DNA of 64,000 bases, from the NCBI GenBank assembly GCA_030765045.1, contig CM060965.1:59793787-59857786 (forward strand), written 5' to 3'. The notes beneath the pieces are model-generated. The model made no database searches. It saw only the letters and a list, made by a program, of their open reading frames with translations, and was not told the DNA's origin. Below, piece after piece: positions 1 through 12,132 of this stretch (position 1 is the stretch's first letter; every line of letters starts with the position of its first letter). A program made the position numbers and the translations under genes. Source of the stretch: Tenodera sinensis (taxonomy: Eukaryota; Arthropoda; Insecta; Mantodea; Mantidae).

Positions 1-78
1 TTTTGATTGCAGTACATGTGACGTTTGTTAATGCAATATGAATGAGATTTATTTCTCTACATTTCTTTTAAAACTCAC

Positions 79-259
79 CTGTAAAACAGAAAGGAGACCT
101 GTGATCATGACAAGAAGGTTTGGTTCATGTGTAAATGCCCCAAGTGAACCAGCAATGACACTGAACACTGCGTAGACAAATAATCCAAAAGCAGACACTC
201 TTAACAAAATGTCATTCAGATCGCTCTGCTCCTCTGCTCTGAATTTCAGGCTCTGCACC
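79..259 (-). CDS. Otop: Otopetrin exon: TM9 and start of TM10
   Basis: The acceptor is AAAATAG and the donor CAG|GTGAGT at the low-coordinate end. It completes an Arg codon and reads VQSLKFRAEEQSDLNDILLR, TM9 (VSAFGLFVYAVFSVIAGSLG) and the first part of TM10 (NLLVMITGLLSVLQ), ending in phase 0. The next exon, carrying the rest of TM10 to TM12, lies outside the window. Confidence 0.92.
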
Positions 260-340
260 CTATTTTAAGGATAAAATAAAAGCACCTTTTTAATAAATTA
301 ATTTTTATCATTATGTCTGTACAGTTGAAATCACGAACTA

Positions 341-738
341 TTATTTATTTATGCCAACAAACTTACTGTTGGTGTTTTTAAACACACAAGCCGTGTTCCA
401 GTTCTACCTCTCAAACTTTGCCGACACACGGCTTGTGTGTTTAAAAACACCAACAGTAAGTTTGTTGGCATAAATAAATAATAATTACCATCTGAAGGTT
501 ATTTAATCCTGGGATATAAAGTACTTACAATAGTAAGTCACCATTGGAGTAATTTGTCTCTGATGTGAGACTGCCTTTGTGGTTTACCAGGAGAAATACA
601 AACTGGTTTGAGAATTTAATGCCATTCTGGCAGTTTGTCACAATAGCTCAGTGGTAGAGCAGCCGCCCGGTAAGCGGAAGGTCTGTGGTTCAAATCCCAG
701 TTGTGGCATTGAATTTTTAAGTTCCAGTTCTACCTCTC
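341..738 (+). mobile_element. Composite tRNA-derived SINE with 55-bp inverted repeat
   Basis: A plus-strand SINE body (about 396-484), a linker (485-630) and a tRNA-like head (about 631-708) with the start of a second body follow a minus-strand tail fragment (341-395). The head has an A-box-like TAGCTCAGTGG and a B-box GGTTCAAATCC, and a 7-bp acceptor-like stem (GTCACAA with TTGTGGC). Positions 341-395 are the exact reverse complement of about 426-481. The same sequence recurs near 3731, 54401 and 58258-59175, so this is a family rather than a lone gene. It lies in the otopetrin intron, antisense to the gene. Confidence 0.85.
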
Positions 739-912
739 ATCTTTTAACTTAATGTCCATTACGCTAGTTTACCATCTAACTGTGCAAGTGTGTCACAGTT
801 TATTCACCAAGCAAAAACACAACACACTTTAGAGACTATAAATAACTGGAATTTGCAAATATGTGCACAGTATCTTCTTTCTCGGAAGTTTGAAAACAGT
901 GTTGTAATATCG

Positions 913-1089
913 ATTTAAACCAAAAAGGTGAGTAGATTAATATAACACTACAATTATAAGTAATTTAAACCAAAAAGGTGAGTCAATTAATAACACTACA
1001 CAACACTTAATTATAAGCAACCAAAAAGGCAAGTTGATTAATAATGCTACACATTTAATTATAAATAAATTCACCTTTTTGGTTTAAAA
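913..1089. repeat. Short tandem repeat with inverted end
   Basis: Three imperfect units of about 50-56 bp start near 913, 963 and 1019. Each opens with AACCAAAAAGGYRAGT and ends in an AATTATAA stretch. At 1069-1089 the reverse complement of the unit start (CACCTTTTTGGTTTAAA) closes the array, so the block can fold on itself. Origin is unknown; it could be the remnant of a small fold-back element. Confidence 0.6.
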
Positions 1090-3716
1090 TGTGCACAGTA
1101 TTTTACAGTTTTCTTCTTTCTGCCATTAAGCATGTAGTAGATATTGCAAAACAATGATTAACAAGTTAGTAAATGTATACACAACATTATACTTCAAGTG
1201 TGCTATCTCTGTGATAGAAATCATTTAGTAGGATTGATAAAATTAATTTGCATCAATGTTTTGGAAACAAGCCTAAAAATCCACCATTTTTTGGAGGGGT
1301 TTTGCAAAACTATCCTTAATTTTGAAATATTTTCAATGAAATTCAAAATGCACTGGAAAATATTCTTCAGATTCTCATATATACAAGATTTTAACACCAT
1401 GCATGCACCATTTCAAACTTTGGGTGGCAACTCATGCCATTAAAAGCTTCAACTTCTCATATCCACTAGAGAACCTAACAATCTCACATTTTTGGAAGAT
1501 TTTCAGTATAAAACCTCCTCAATTTTATACAGACTTCAATCAAATTTGAAGTCTGTTGATGAAGTTCCATTAAATACTGGTATGCAAAATTTCAATTGTG
1601 TACATACAGAGGTCCAGAAGTTGTTACATTTGTACAAACAGACAATGCAACATTAAGAGCTCTGCAGTGCCTAACACTCTTAATAATAACAAAACACATT
1701 ATTCATTATCTACACCTTCTAGTACTAATATATCTAGGTAAGTTCTTAAATTATGGCCTTATATGCACAAGGAAATTGGGATTAGAAAGGGAAGTTGTGT
1801 GGATGGAGGTGGTTAGCTTCCTGCTAGGTATGGTAGGAATGGAGGATTTATGTAACAATACAGAACACTGGTTTTCTTGAAGGTCAGATTAACAATAAAA
1901 TAAGAATACCATCAGGTCATATTTTCCCGTTAGGGATAGATTAGATTAGATTGGACTGCATTCAGCAAGTTCACAAGTAGCCATGGAAACCCATGAACAT
2001 TGAATGTGTCAATCTAAATGTACAGTATAGCCAGGGTTTTGGTTGGAAAATTAAAACTACTGGTACTCAAAAAGCTTTAAAATTTTCCAGGCTGGTTTAA
2101 AGGAATGCTGTCCTGCAGTCACTTTTCTTTTACAACAGGAGATTCCTTTTGCTGACTGCATCCCAGTTAAGAGCCAGAGTGTCACATAATATGACATTGA
2201 ATGAAATTCAGAAAGAGGAGATCCAGCTAGATTAATGAGTTCTTTGGCTCTTTGGACATTTATAAGATAGATCATATAGTTTTCTGAGAATATCTGAAAG
2301 GAATTTATTACGTGGGGTAATTCACAGCAAGCACTTGCCTATGGTTACAGTTATTCCAAATTATGATAAATGTGAAAAATTGTTTAAGTTTCACCCTTAC
2401 AACTCTGCCTACTATTGCTGAGGCCCTGTTACATGACAAATATATGATGCATCTAGATATTTAAAATATTCTTTGACATAAATTTTACTTCAGGTGGGTA
2501 AAATTAACTCATATATTTGGTTCAACTCTTTAACCAACCATGAGTGGCAAAAAGCAATCTCTGTCTTCAATATTATAATCTCCTCTCCATTATGTATTAT
2601 ATGGTTATTTTCTCATCAGTAAATTATTATAATTTTATCCAAACAAGTAAACACAGATGGTCTTGCAAGAGCAATTTGTATTATATGTTTCAGAACTTCC
2701 AGCCCACTCTTCAGACAATTCTATAACTACCAGTACTGCGTACTAGTAAGTACCAGTCCAACTAAAGCCCTTAGTATAGCATAAAGACACATTATATACA
2801 GGTATAAAAAACAAGGGATAATTGAGAAACAAAATCAAATATATATATATAATTAGCAACGAATGGCATCTATTGTCAGTTGTTCAATACACGTAAATTT
2901 AAGTAGCTTTCAAGTAGCATGAAATGCAATGACAATGATTTGTCTCTAAAGCACTAGAAACTACTTACAAAGCTATAAGCATTAACAGGATAATTTGTCT
3001 TTCAAAAAATCTTGTACAGAATACTAGGAAGAGCATTAAACATTTTTATAGTTTCATAGTATACACCTTTCTGGAAGCAAGAAAGTTTTGCACTGGGATG
3101 ATGGATATTGCTCTTTTGTCTAGTATTTGTCTCATGAGTTTCATTGTTTGTTATAAATGTGGCTTGATTGCATATAAATAATTTTAGGACCAACAATATT
3201 TGCATGCAAGGTACAGTTAATATTTTCAGCCTTCCAAAAAGATCTTTACATGAGCATCTGCTATCAGTATCAGAAATAATTCTTATAATCTTCTTTTATA
3301 TGAGGAATATCCATTTACTCTACTGAATTGTCCCAAAATAAAATTCCATATTCTGTTATAGAGTTACAATATGCTTAGTATACTAATTTAACTGTGTCTA
3401 TAGAACTTACATTTGCCATTGCTCAAATAACACTTTATACAACTTTACTTTACTTACTTATGGAAGAACTTTATGGTGCAGTGACCTAAAGATCACCTCA
3501 AATGTAAGCAAATCACAAAAATGATCCCTAGTGTGTTCTGGATGCAGAGTTATTTTTCCTGTACGATTCCTAAATTAATACTATGATGGTGTCCACACAC
3601 CTCAAAGGATGCTTAAGGTTAGCTACCTCATACTGCTCTGCTGCTAGGCAACATGTGGCAAGAAGAGAGTTTGAGAAGCTTGACATGTCAGACCTTTATG
3701 AGAAACTTAGAGAAAC
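1090..3716. other. Intron DNA, nothing recognised
   Basis: Unique-looking AT-rich otopetrin intron. Open frames here (for example 1198-1443 and 1596-1880) are short, start arbitrarily and resemble no family I know. A small GATTA-type simple repeat sits near 1930-1955. Confidence 0.5.
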
Positions 3717-3836
3717 ATGTTCCAGTAATTATTATTTATTTATGCCAACAAACTTACTGTTGGTGTTTTTAAACACACAAGCCATGTGTGGGCAAAGTTT
3801 AAGAGGTAGAACTGGAACTTAAATGTTCCAGTAATT
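3717..3836 (-). mobile_element. 5'-truncated SINE with 14-bp target duplication
   Basis: A minus-strand copy of the SINE body only, 3731-3822, lacking the tRNA head and ending in the AAATAATAATT tail. It is flanked by a perfect 14-bp direct repeat, ATGTTCCAGTAATT, at 3717-3730 and 3823-3836. Truncation at the 5' side, an A-rich tail and a 14-bp duplication are what target-primed reverse transcription by a LINE enzyme leaves. This copy fixes the true 3' end of the SINE at the ATAAATAAATAATAA tail. Confidence 0.9.
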
Positions 3837-4004
3837 TGCCTCAATTATATAAGCTTTGCTAATCAGTCTTGTGGCAGCTTTAGTGAGTGTGTCACAAGTT
3901 TTTGGTCCAAATGCAGTAGAGCTGTTTGTGTACAGTAAGCAGTATTTGTGTCAAGGTTATGAGAGAGTAGAACAGCTATGAGTTGCAAGGTCATGATGAA
4001 TTGT

Positions 4005-4620
4005 AAATTGTCATCATCATTGCTCAACAGCCCAAAACGGGCCATAGCCTCTCTCAAAACTGATTTCCAGACATCTTTCTTTCTGACAGCCTGCCACCAA
4101 ATCCTAATCCCTGATTGTCTTGCATCCTCTTCAACTCCATCTACCCATCTCAATCTTGGTCTCTCAAGATTCTCCACTTTACTCTCCTTTATTCTTTACA
4201 ACATATTCCCTTTCTCCTTCCTCTGTATTTGCCAGCCTATCTCAGTCTTGCCATTCTGATGTCAGTAATAACATCTAGGGAATCATATATTTGGTACAAT
4301 TCTCTATTACGTCTTAATCATCACTCTCCATTTTCCTTAATAGGTCCATAGATCTTCATCAAAATGTTCCTTTTAGATATCTGAAGTCTAGCTATCTCTG
4401 CCACTGGTAGCATCCATGTCTTTGCTCCATAAGTCAGTACTGGTTTTATTAGTGTTTTGCAAATCTGCACTCTCATTTTTTGTGTCAGTATTTTTAACTT
4501 AAAGTACTTGAGTAATACAAAATAACTTTTAATTGTAAACCGTGTTAATGATAAAACAGAGAACTGTGTTTTGTGATTCAGTTTCAGAGGAAATGAAAGT
4601 AACTGTGTCATAGAAAGTAA
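4005..4620 (-). mobile_element. LINE 3' fragment (reverse transcriptase C-terminal part)
   Basis: The minus strand from 4611 reads KMRVQICKTLIKPVLTYGAK, then WMLPVAEIARLQ and ILMKIYGPIKENGE, the region after the polymerase core in many non-LTR retrotransposons. After a frame break it continues near 4177 as RPRLRWVDGVEEDARQSGIR, then WKSVLREAMARFGLLS, the usual C-terminal W-rich end of these proteins. A GATGATGA-like tail follows. It is 5'-truncated and broken by frameshifts, hence dead. It lies in sense with the otopetrin gene. Confidence 0.8.
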
Positions 4621-4813
4621 CTGGACTTGTCATTTGCCACAATACTTTTCTTCACCTTCATGATCTGATGATGGAAATTTTGTCCTCAGAAATTTGTAAT
4701 ATTGTTTTTACTTTCTAGAGAATATTTTTTATCATTAAAACAATAATTATTTATATGGACAATGTATGTTTTATTACTTTTATTTCAAAAAGTAACCTAA
4801 AAACATAACTTAC

Positions 4814-5095
4814 CGAATGAAGCCAATAATAATGGCTACTATACTAAGTGCCATGAGGACACAGTGTGAAACATCTGCTAAGTAGATGGCTAGTCTTCCC
4901 AGTTCCTGATGCTGAACAAGCACAAAGAAGAGTATCAAACAGATGAGTGAGCCAACAAGGAGGAGCAGGCCAAAAAATAATCCTTTGCTTGCTCCAACAC
5001 AATCTACACGGCCATGCTGGGCATGAGCCATAGCTACTGCTCGCCGTGATAACATTACTTCCAATCTATGTTCCAGATCCTCTTCTGCAGTATAC
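4814..5095 (-). CDS. Otop: Otopetrin exon: TM6-TM7 linker, TM7 and TM8
   Basis: The acceptor is ATTAAAG and the donor G|GTAAGT; the exon enters and leaves in phase 2. It encodes a cytoplasmic linker (YTAEEDLEHRLEVMLSRRAV, then AMAHAQHGRVDC), TM7 (GLFFGLLLLVGSLICLILFF) and TM8 (YLADVSHCVLMALSIVAIII), 94 codons without interruption. TM7 starts the second, homologous half of the otopetrin fold. The start shown here is the splice acceptor; an in-frame Met lies later (EVM), but nothing suggests it is a translation start. Confidence 0.93.
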
Positions 5096-6455
5096 CTTTA
5101 ATTAATCAACACAAAAACATAATTAAGTTACGACAAGAAAATGCTGTAGTTTAATTTTAAAAACTCAATAAATAATGTTAAAAAAAGCCTAATACGAAAG
5201 CCTGTTACTCTGCTTACACTTTTGACTTTTTTCCATGTTTAAACTCATTTAGCTACTCCATAGAGTAGACAGAAAATGTTATTAAAAACACATAAAAATC
5301 GTTACTGTTAAATAAAACCAGTAGGTAGTGAAGAGTTAATAATATAAGTATTGACTTAAGGACTTTGCAGTAAATAATATTAAGGGACATGCTTGTGAAA
5401 ATCATGGAAGTTAACGCATGTAAAGGGTAGTATTCTAAAAAAAACTTCTCCGGATTAAACAGGAAAACCGGCAACCTCATTTCTTTTTGAGGTTGACCTC
5501 AGAAAGAAACATTCAGAAGTTCTTTCAATCATGGCCATTAAAATCACATCACCAATATTAGCACCATAATAGTTCCAAAGTTTTAGATGAGGCCTAATAG
5601 TAAAAAAAATTGCTTGTTAGTGATGCTGAGTCTTATAATGGCCAAATCTGTTACATCAATGTGTATGTAATGAAAATGGTTTTAAGTTATCTTTGAAGTC
5701 TAAGGTGAATCTGTTGCTGGCTACTGGCATGGTAATAACCATGAACCAGAATCTGGCCCTAGAAGAGAGAAGTACAAATAAGATGTTTTTGGCCCAATTT
5801 TATCTAATGCAATGCGATAATTTAGTAATTTAAATAGCCTATAGTTCAATAATCAGTAAGGTCTTTTTGCAAAAAATTTTTGGTGCTTTCTGACTCCCAC
5901 TAAAGATATGTAGTTCTGTTCATTTAAATTTTATAAAAGGTTAAGAGATAAATGAAGCCTATGCATGAACAAACATCTAAGTGACATTTCACATTATGTT
6001 CAAAAATGCCAATTGATGTCAATGATTACTGTCCACACAATATGATGGCATATTATTAAGTGACATAGATATATGCCTAATCTACACATATAGGTAATAA
6101 AAGCACTTTCAAATTAGTATTTGGTGAATATTTTCCAATCTAATTATAATTTATTGTACAAAACTAATGTTGCTATAAATATGTTTGTTTTAGCTCACAC
6201 AAAAAGTGTATGTAATAATATAGGTAGACTTTTGTTTTAAGTATTTTTTAAAAGTTCATTTCCTGACAGAAATTTTGGGATAGGGAGGCGATCTTTTCAC
6301 ACTAAGCAAAAATGTGTATAAGGGAAACACTGAGCATGTTTTTTTCCTAAACAATCCCATATTCATAAAAATGTAACAGAGATATTTTGTTCATACATAC
6401 ACCTCAAATTAAATATCTATGTAACTTAATGAGTACTGTATATAAATTATCTTAC
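5096..6455. other. Otopetrin intron, nothing recognised
   Basis: A 1.36-kb intron between the TM6 and TM7-TM8 exons, with the donor GTAAGA at its 5' end (6455) and AAAG at the acceptor. It is AT-rich, and I see no mobile element or further exon in it. Confidence 0.6.
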
Positions 6456-6678
6456 CTTGGGTTACGTCCTATATGCCGCCACATCACATAAATAACAGCT
6501 GCACCAATAAGGCTGTATTCAATGATGAATGGAAAGAGGTATGGTGCTGAATCTTGAACAATAGATCCCATTATATTCACTCGTTCACATGCTGGTGTTG
6601 TTGCATCTGTTAGGTTACTAGTCAAGGCTTCAGGAAACAAAGCTGGGAAATGTTCCACATTTGTAGGATTACTAGCCG
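6456..6678 (-). CDS. Otop: Otopetrin exon: loop with N-glycan site and TM6
   Basis: The acceptor is TTTACAG and the first codon is split (phase 1). It reads ASNPTNVEHFPALFPEAL, then an NLT sequon, a conserved-looking Cys (PACERVN), the loop NIMGSIVQDSAPYLFPF and TM6 (IIEYSLIGAAVIYVMWRHIG), ending RNPR at the donor GTAAGA in phase 2. YLFPFIIEYSLI-like and MW-x-x-IGR motifs are hallmarks of otopetrins. The NLT site lies in the predicted extracellular loop, consistent with the topology inferred for the Thr-rich exon before it. Confidence 0.93.
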
Positions 6679-6930
6679 CTGTAAAGCACAATAAAGATCT
6701 GCATAAGGTAAAGTTTTAATGAAGTACATAATGCCAATGGAGTGTTATTCTAATGTTATGAATCATAAATATATATAGCCTCTAAAGGACACCTTTCTTT
6801 GTTCAGTATTTTGTTGCAGATATGCATATTTTCATGTAGGTTCAAATAGTGTTTACATATATTTAAGTGCAATTATAATTCCTTTGGTTTCTTTTTATAG
6901 TGCTCTAGCAAGTAAAGTAAATATTTAAAC

Positions 6931-7135
6931 TATGAGGGCAAGTCAAAAAAGAGTAAGAATGAATGTATTTTCTAACAAAATATATAGGTAGGATTCATAT
7001 GTTATGTTCAGAACAGTTCCCACTAAGACAAGTAAACTTCCGTCACGGAAGATACATGGGAACCCATTCTTTGATGTTATCCTCATAATTGTCTCAGACT
7101 TTCTCAGAATGGTCATAAGTGAATGCAAGTAGTTA
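6931..7135. mobile_element. Possible mariner-type terminal fragment
   Basis: The sequence starts TATGAGGGCAAGTCAAAAAA, the style of terminus seen on many mariner elements and close to the end of the mariner at 9993. I could not find a matching inverted end or a transposase segment, so it may be a one-ended relic or chance. Confidence 0.35.
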
Positions 7136-7171
7136 CTTTACAGCTCAATGGATATAAAAGAGACTCTTTAG

Positions 7172-9713
7172 CAGTGGCGTGTGGTCCGTGTACGCAAGGT
7201 AAGCAGTGCTGACCCTGTACAATGCTACAAAATTATTTATATTACATTATCTAGCAGTGCGTTCTGATTCTATGTTAAGAGCTTTGCTACTGCAGTTGAC
7301 CTGAACTAAGATTTCCGTTTTATGTACAATGATACGCTCTCAATACGTCCAATCATGCGTGCAACAACGTACGGCGTCCGTGAGGATTCATTTCCGTAGG
7401 TTTTCGGGTCAGCTCTGGCCCCATCGTGGCATTGGCTCAAGAGAAGCACATGTGTTCAGTGCGGGACTAGGCAAATGACCTTCCAGCATTTTCGCAGTAT
7501 AATAAGTGTATTTCAAGTGAATACACAAGTAACGAGTGACTTTTTGCAGTGAGTTTAGCTTTATTATTCGATGACAAGTGCAATATCACTGACATCTTAT
7601 TAACAGTTGATTTATGATAGATTTTCAGATGGTTTACCATGTTCCGTGCTAGAGCAAAGTAAGCAGTTTCAAACACTGTGTACACTAGTGCTTGCAGCTT
7701 GGAGAGGGTACAAAACATGGAATCTTCGCTTTCTTTGGAGAGCAGAACTGCAGATGCGGATGGTTGCATTGTGTGCAATATTATCTCTCGAAGTTTTTCT
7801 TCTAGAAATTATGAAGAAAAGATTAAAGTTGTGCAGGAAGGAAGACCAGTGCCTGACCTAAACTTTACTGCTCCAATGAAAAGCTGTGTAAGAAAATTCA
7901 GTTCACAGCTATATATTACTAATGAATGGCTTACTGGTTGTCAGTACAAACAAAAGCTTTATTGTTGGTGTTGTCTCCTGTTTGCTAACAAAAAAATGTA
8001 TGGTCTAGTGGCGAGTTCAATGACATGGGGAACATCCATAAAGCAATTAAAAAACACTGTTTGACTAGCACTCATCTCCAAACCATCATTCTACTGGAAA
8101 TATTCGGCAAATCCAGAATTGACCATTTACTGGATACTAACAAGAAAGTGAGGGAATATCAGCACAACGAACTAGTAAGAAAGAATAGAGAAGTAATGAA
8201 ACACCTAATTGACATTGTTTGTTTTTTGGGGAAACAGGAATTAGCATTTAGGGGTCACGATGAATAATCAGATTCCAGCAGCAAGGGGAATTATGTGGAA
8301 CTTGTAAACCTGCTTTGTCTGTATGACGACAAGTTAAGAACTTTCATGGAGCAGGGGACAGTGTTTATTGGGCTATCAAATCTGATCTAGAACGACTTAA
8401 TTGAGTCAATAAGTAATGCTCTAATAATGGAAATAAAGAGAGAAATCAAAGAGACCAGTTTTGTTGCCATTAGTTTGGATGAAAGTACAGATGTTGCAAA
8501 TTTATCCCAACTTTCTGCAGTAATGAGATTCGTTGGACCTGATGGTGACGTTTAAGAAAGGTTTCTCCGCTTTATAAATATTTCAGATGATCGGTCAGCT
8601 GGTGTATTATACACAACTGTAAACGAACTCATGGGTGAATTTGACTCTGGGGAAAAGCTAGTTGCTCAGACATATAATGCGGCTGTTATGGCCTTCAATC
8701 AAAAGTACGAGGATCATTTCCCCAAGCTCTATTTGTGCACTGTTTCGTCCATAGATTTAATCTAGTTCTGTCACAGGCGGTTTCACACATTCAAGAATGC
8801 AGGATATTCTTCATGACTGTTAATGGAATAGCAGCATTCTTGGAAAAGTCTTCTAAGAGAACTGAGGCCCTGGATAATGAGATGCACAGAAGATAGCCAC
8901 GTGTTTCGCAAACGTGCTGGAGCTACAGCTCTCGTTTGGTGGAAAGAATGTATGAATTCAAAACTTTTTCCACTGTTTGAAACTATTGCAAATGCAGATA
9001 AGAACTGGAACCAAGATACTTATACTGCTGCATGCAGTTTTATAAGCACAATGGAGGATTTCACCTTCAAATTTGTTAGAGATGTTTGCTATAATAGGTG
9101 TTCCCCATCACGGACACTCTGTATGATATTCTCCAAGCAAAGTCATCTGATACTGGATATTGCTTATTGAAAGTTACGGAATTTCAGAGGGCCTTAGAAG
9201 AGAAGCGCAATTCTGTTGATGAAGTATGGGACCAAGTTGAAGAAGTCATTGGTGATCCACCGCCTACGAAACGTCATACCAGCAGTGATGGTTTGAGTAG
9301 GAAAATGCACTACAAATGTTTGTATTGTGAGGTTCTGGATACGCTTCTACTCCATCTAAGAGAAATATTTGGTAATATTGAGTCTCTGTGTTTTCTGGAA
9401 TTGTTAAATTTTAAGAACTTCAACAAATACAAATCACCTTTTCCAGAATTGTCTTTTCAATCTCTAAAATGGTCCTATGGGACAGTCTTTGAACTCTCTG
9501 TCACTTACTTGTCTCCAGACATGTATCATAAATCTGGGAATGATCTTCTAGCCTTCATTAAAAAAAATAATGAACTGAACAGAGCATATAGTGAAGTGGC
9601 AAAACTGTGATACTATTGTTTTTAATTGCATGTACTATGTGTCAGCATATTTTCGTTTAACCATTTACAATGAGATTGCTTACCCTGGCCAATACATTCA
9701 CCACACGCCACTG
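7172..9713 (+). mobile_element. hAT DNA transposon with exact 8-bp target duplication
   Basis: The element begins CAGTGGCGTGTGGT and ends with its inverse ACCACACGCCACTG, so the terminal inverted repeats are 14 bp. It is flanked by perfect 8-bp direct repeats CTCTTTAG at 7164-7171 and 9714-9721. An 8-bp duplication and a CAGTGG-type end are hAT signatures. Length is 2,542 bp, normal for an autonomous copy, but the gene inside is broken. It sits in the otopetrin intron in antisense orientation. Confidence 0.95.
7700..9690 (+). pseudogene. hAT transposase pseudogene (TTF zinc finger / DUF4371 type)
   Basis: The remains of one protein can be followed through at least four frame changes and stops. 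The order is a TTF-type zinc finger (WLTGCQYKQKLYCWCCLLF), a segment ending HNELVRKNREVMKHLIDIVC then FLGKQELAFRGHDE, the first catalytic region (VAISLDESTDVANLSQLS), the second (VAQTYNAAVM), an VHRFNLVLSQAVS segment and a C-terminal piece near 9480-9610. This matches DUF4371-containing hAT transposases often annotated as ZMYM1-like or 52-kDa repressor-like. The usual YDGAAVM motif is YNAAVM here: the second catalytic Asp is Asn and the Gly is gone. The in-frame stops rule out activity. Confidence 0.88.
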
Positions 9714-9992
9714 CTCTTTAGAATGTATGATATAAATTTAATGCTGGGATGGACTTCTACATTAGAAACATTAGACCACCATTATTATAGTGGATGTAAG
9801 AATGTACAGCTCATATGTTAGGAAAGTCAAAAATAGGTGTCATAATAACGATCAATCATTTTGAAGTAACTTAAGTCTAGTAGACTTTCCATGGTGATCA
9901 AAAGAGGAAATATTTCCTGCTGATGGAATAAACTATGCTGTCTTTATCATCTGAGAACTGGATGATTTTCTTATATGTGTAGACATGAAAAA

Positions 9993-11217
9993 TATGAGGG
10001 GCATTCAATAAGTCCTTAGAAAAGCCAAGAAATTACACTTGTAGCGTCGAAAAAAGTATGCATTTAGTAACCGTTAACTCTTACTAGGTGGCAGTTAAAG
10101 GTTCAGCTATATCTATCATGTGGTTTCATTGCCATAGCTGACTGAATCAAGAAACTTGTGCTTATTGAGAAAGATGGAAAGAAATGAGTTTTGTACAGTG
10201 ATGAAATATTTCTATTTAAAAGGCTTAACACCAAAAGAGTTATTGATGAGTTCGATGATGTTCATGGCACATCTGCTCCTGTGTTTGCAACAATGTACAA
10301 TTAGATAAATGAATTTAAACGTGGCTATGCATCCACAAATGATGAACATCGTTTTGGATGCTCAATAGAAGTGACTTCCTCCGAAATGATTGACAAAATC
10401 CAAAATATGGTTTTGAGTGATCAATGAATAAAATTTCATGAAATAGTAGAGGTTACAGGCATATCACAAGGTACAGTGTTCTCAATTTTGAACCAGAAAT
10501 TAGGTCTGACAAAGGTCTCGGCAAGATGGGTGCTGTGTTTGCTCTCAATGGAGAATAAACATAATCATGTGATTGATTCTGAGACTGGTTGGCACTTTTC
10601 GATCACAATCCTGACAAGTTTCTGCATTGATACATAACCTGAATGAAATATGGGTACACAACTACACACCAGAGACAAAAGTACAGTTGAAACAGTGGGT
10701 TTTTAAAGACAAACTGGCTTCAAAGAAGGCAAAGATGCTGAAGCCTGCAGACAAGGTGATGGCCTCAGTGTTTCAGGTTGCACACAGACTTACCTGCATT
10801 TATTACTTGCAGAAAGGAGGAGCAATAAATGATGAGTTTTATGTACCATTACTGCTCTGCTTGAACAGAGATATCAAGAAAAAATGCCCTTATCTGGCAA
10901 AGAACAAGATTCTCTTCCATCAAGACAATGCAAGGGTGCACACCTGCACAGTTTTGATAGTGAAAATTGTGGAATTAAGGATTGAATTACTCGGCGGAAA
11001 ATGATTCTCATCTAACGAAAAGGTCATCTTCCAAACAGATGCCTATTTTGAGTACCTTCTGAAATACTACTTTTTGGAAGGCTTAAAACAGTTGGAGAAG
11101 TGCTGGGAAACGTATACCGAGCTAGAAGGAAATTATGTTGAAAAATAAAAAAAAATTAAAATATACCAAAAATAATTTGTTTTTCTCTCTTTTTCTAAGG
11201 ACTTAATACCCTTCATA
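9993..11217 (+). mobile_element. Mariner element with decayed transposase
   Basis: The ends are TATGAGGGGCATTCAATAAG and, on the other strand, TATGAAGGGTATTAAGTCCT, with shared CCTTAGAAAA inside. The transposase can be read with stops: an HTH part (VIKYFYLK-like, 10200-10330), GISQGTVFSILNQKLGLTKV (about 10460), SARWV, HNYTPETKVQLKQWVF, then KNKILFHQDNARVHTC. After VELRIELL it jumps to GGK-stop-FSSNEKVI, so about 20-25 codons are missing. The missing part normally carries HPPYSPDLAPSD, including the third catalytic Asp. It is a dead copy. Confidence 0.92.
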
Positions 11218-12132
11218 TTAAGATCTGGAAAATTTTTCATTAATTAATATCATAGATTAAGACATTAGTGATGAGTAGTTTGTGTATATCAAAGCAAATG
11301 CTTCACTTCTACAAACTTTGAATCACTCATTTTCCATGAACTGATAGCTCAAAATATCTTACAGGTTTCACATTTTATTACATTTGCAACTTATCTGATC
11401 TAGCTTTCTGTTTTATCCTTGATGTGAGAAACCAACTTAAGTATATAGCTACTTACCATGAATGCAAATACTCTAAACTGCAAGTATTCCATAATGTAAA
11501 TTACTAGTATTGTAGTAGGCATTTCATTCTCAAGCTCAAATGAAATGAACACAGCATAACTTACAGCATTCCTAATTAGCATTTTTAATCAAAATATGCT
11601 TATTTGATTTATTGATCATGTTACTTACTGCAGTGAAACGCATAAATGTGTGTGGACTTTTCTTTTTAAATTTTAATTTTTCTATTTTTCGGTGGTTGTC
11701 AGATTTCAGCTTCCAAAAGTTCTTAATTTGTTAGACACACTTACTATATGGTTTTTCTGTAATTAAACATGTTATCCAAAAGTTAAAATGTCCTTCTTTA
11801 AGCGTTGTTTTTTTATCACAAAACAGGCTAACAAAATACACACAATATCTGGCATATATATTAAAAATTTTGAAGATAGTGTATTGGTCAAGCATTACTT
11901 CAACTATATTACCTGTATGTCCACGAAGGCTTGCACAATAAATTCACTCTCACCCTTTTTTTCACAGAGTCTTTGTGCTAATATTGACAAAACTCTTGGG
12001 CATCTTGCAGATTTATATTCAAATAATGTCTTTATATTTAGAGTCTCACTTGAATTTAAGTTCAAGATATTAGTAATTAATGATTTAAAGCTTTTCTGGC
12101 ATTGGTTACTGATGATGCTTTCTCAGGCTGAC

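Noticed and set aside
643..708. A possible functional tRNA-Thr gene (anticodon-like GGT loop)
   Set aside because: The same head recurs at 58335, 58671 and 58998 with common flanks, lacks the T expected at position 33 and has imperfect arms. It is a SINE head.
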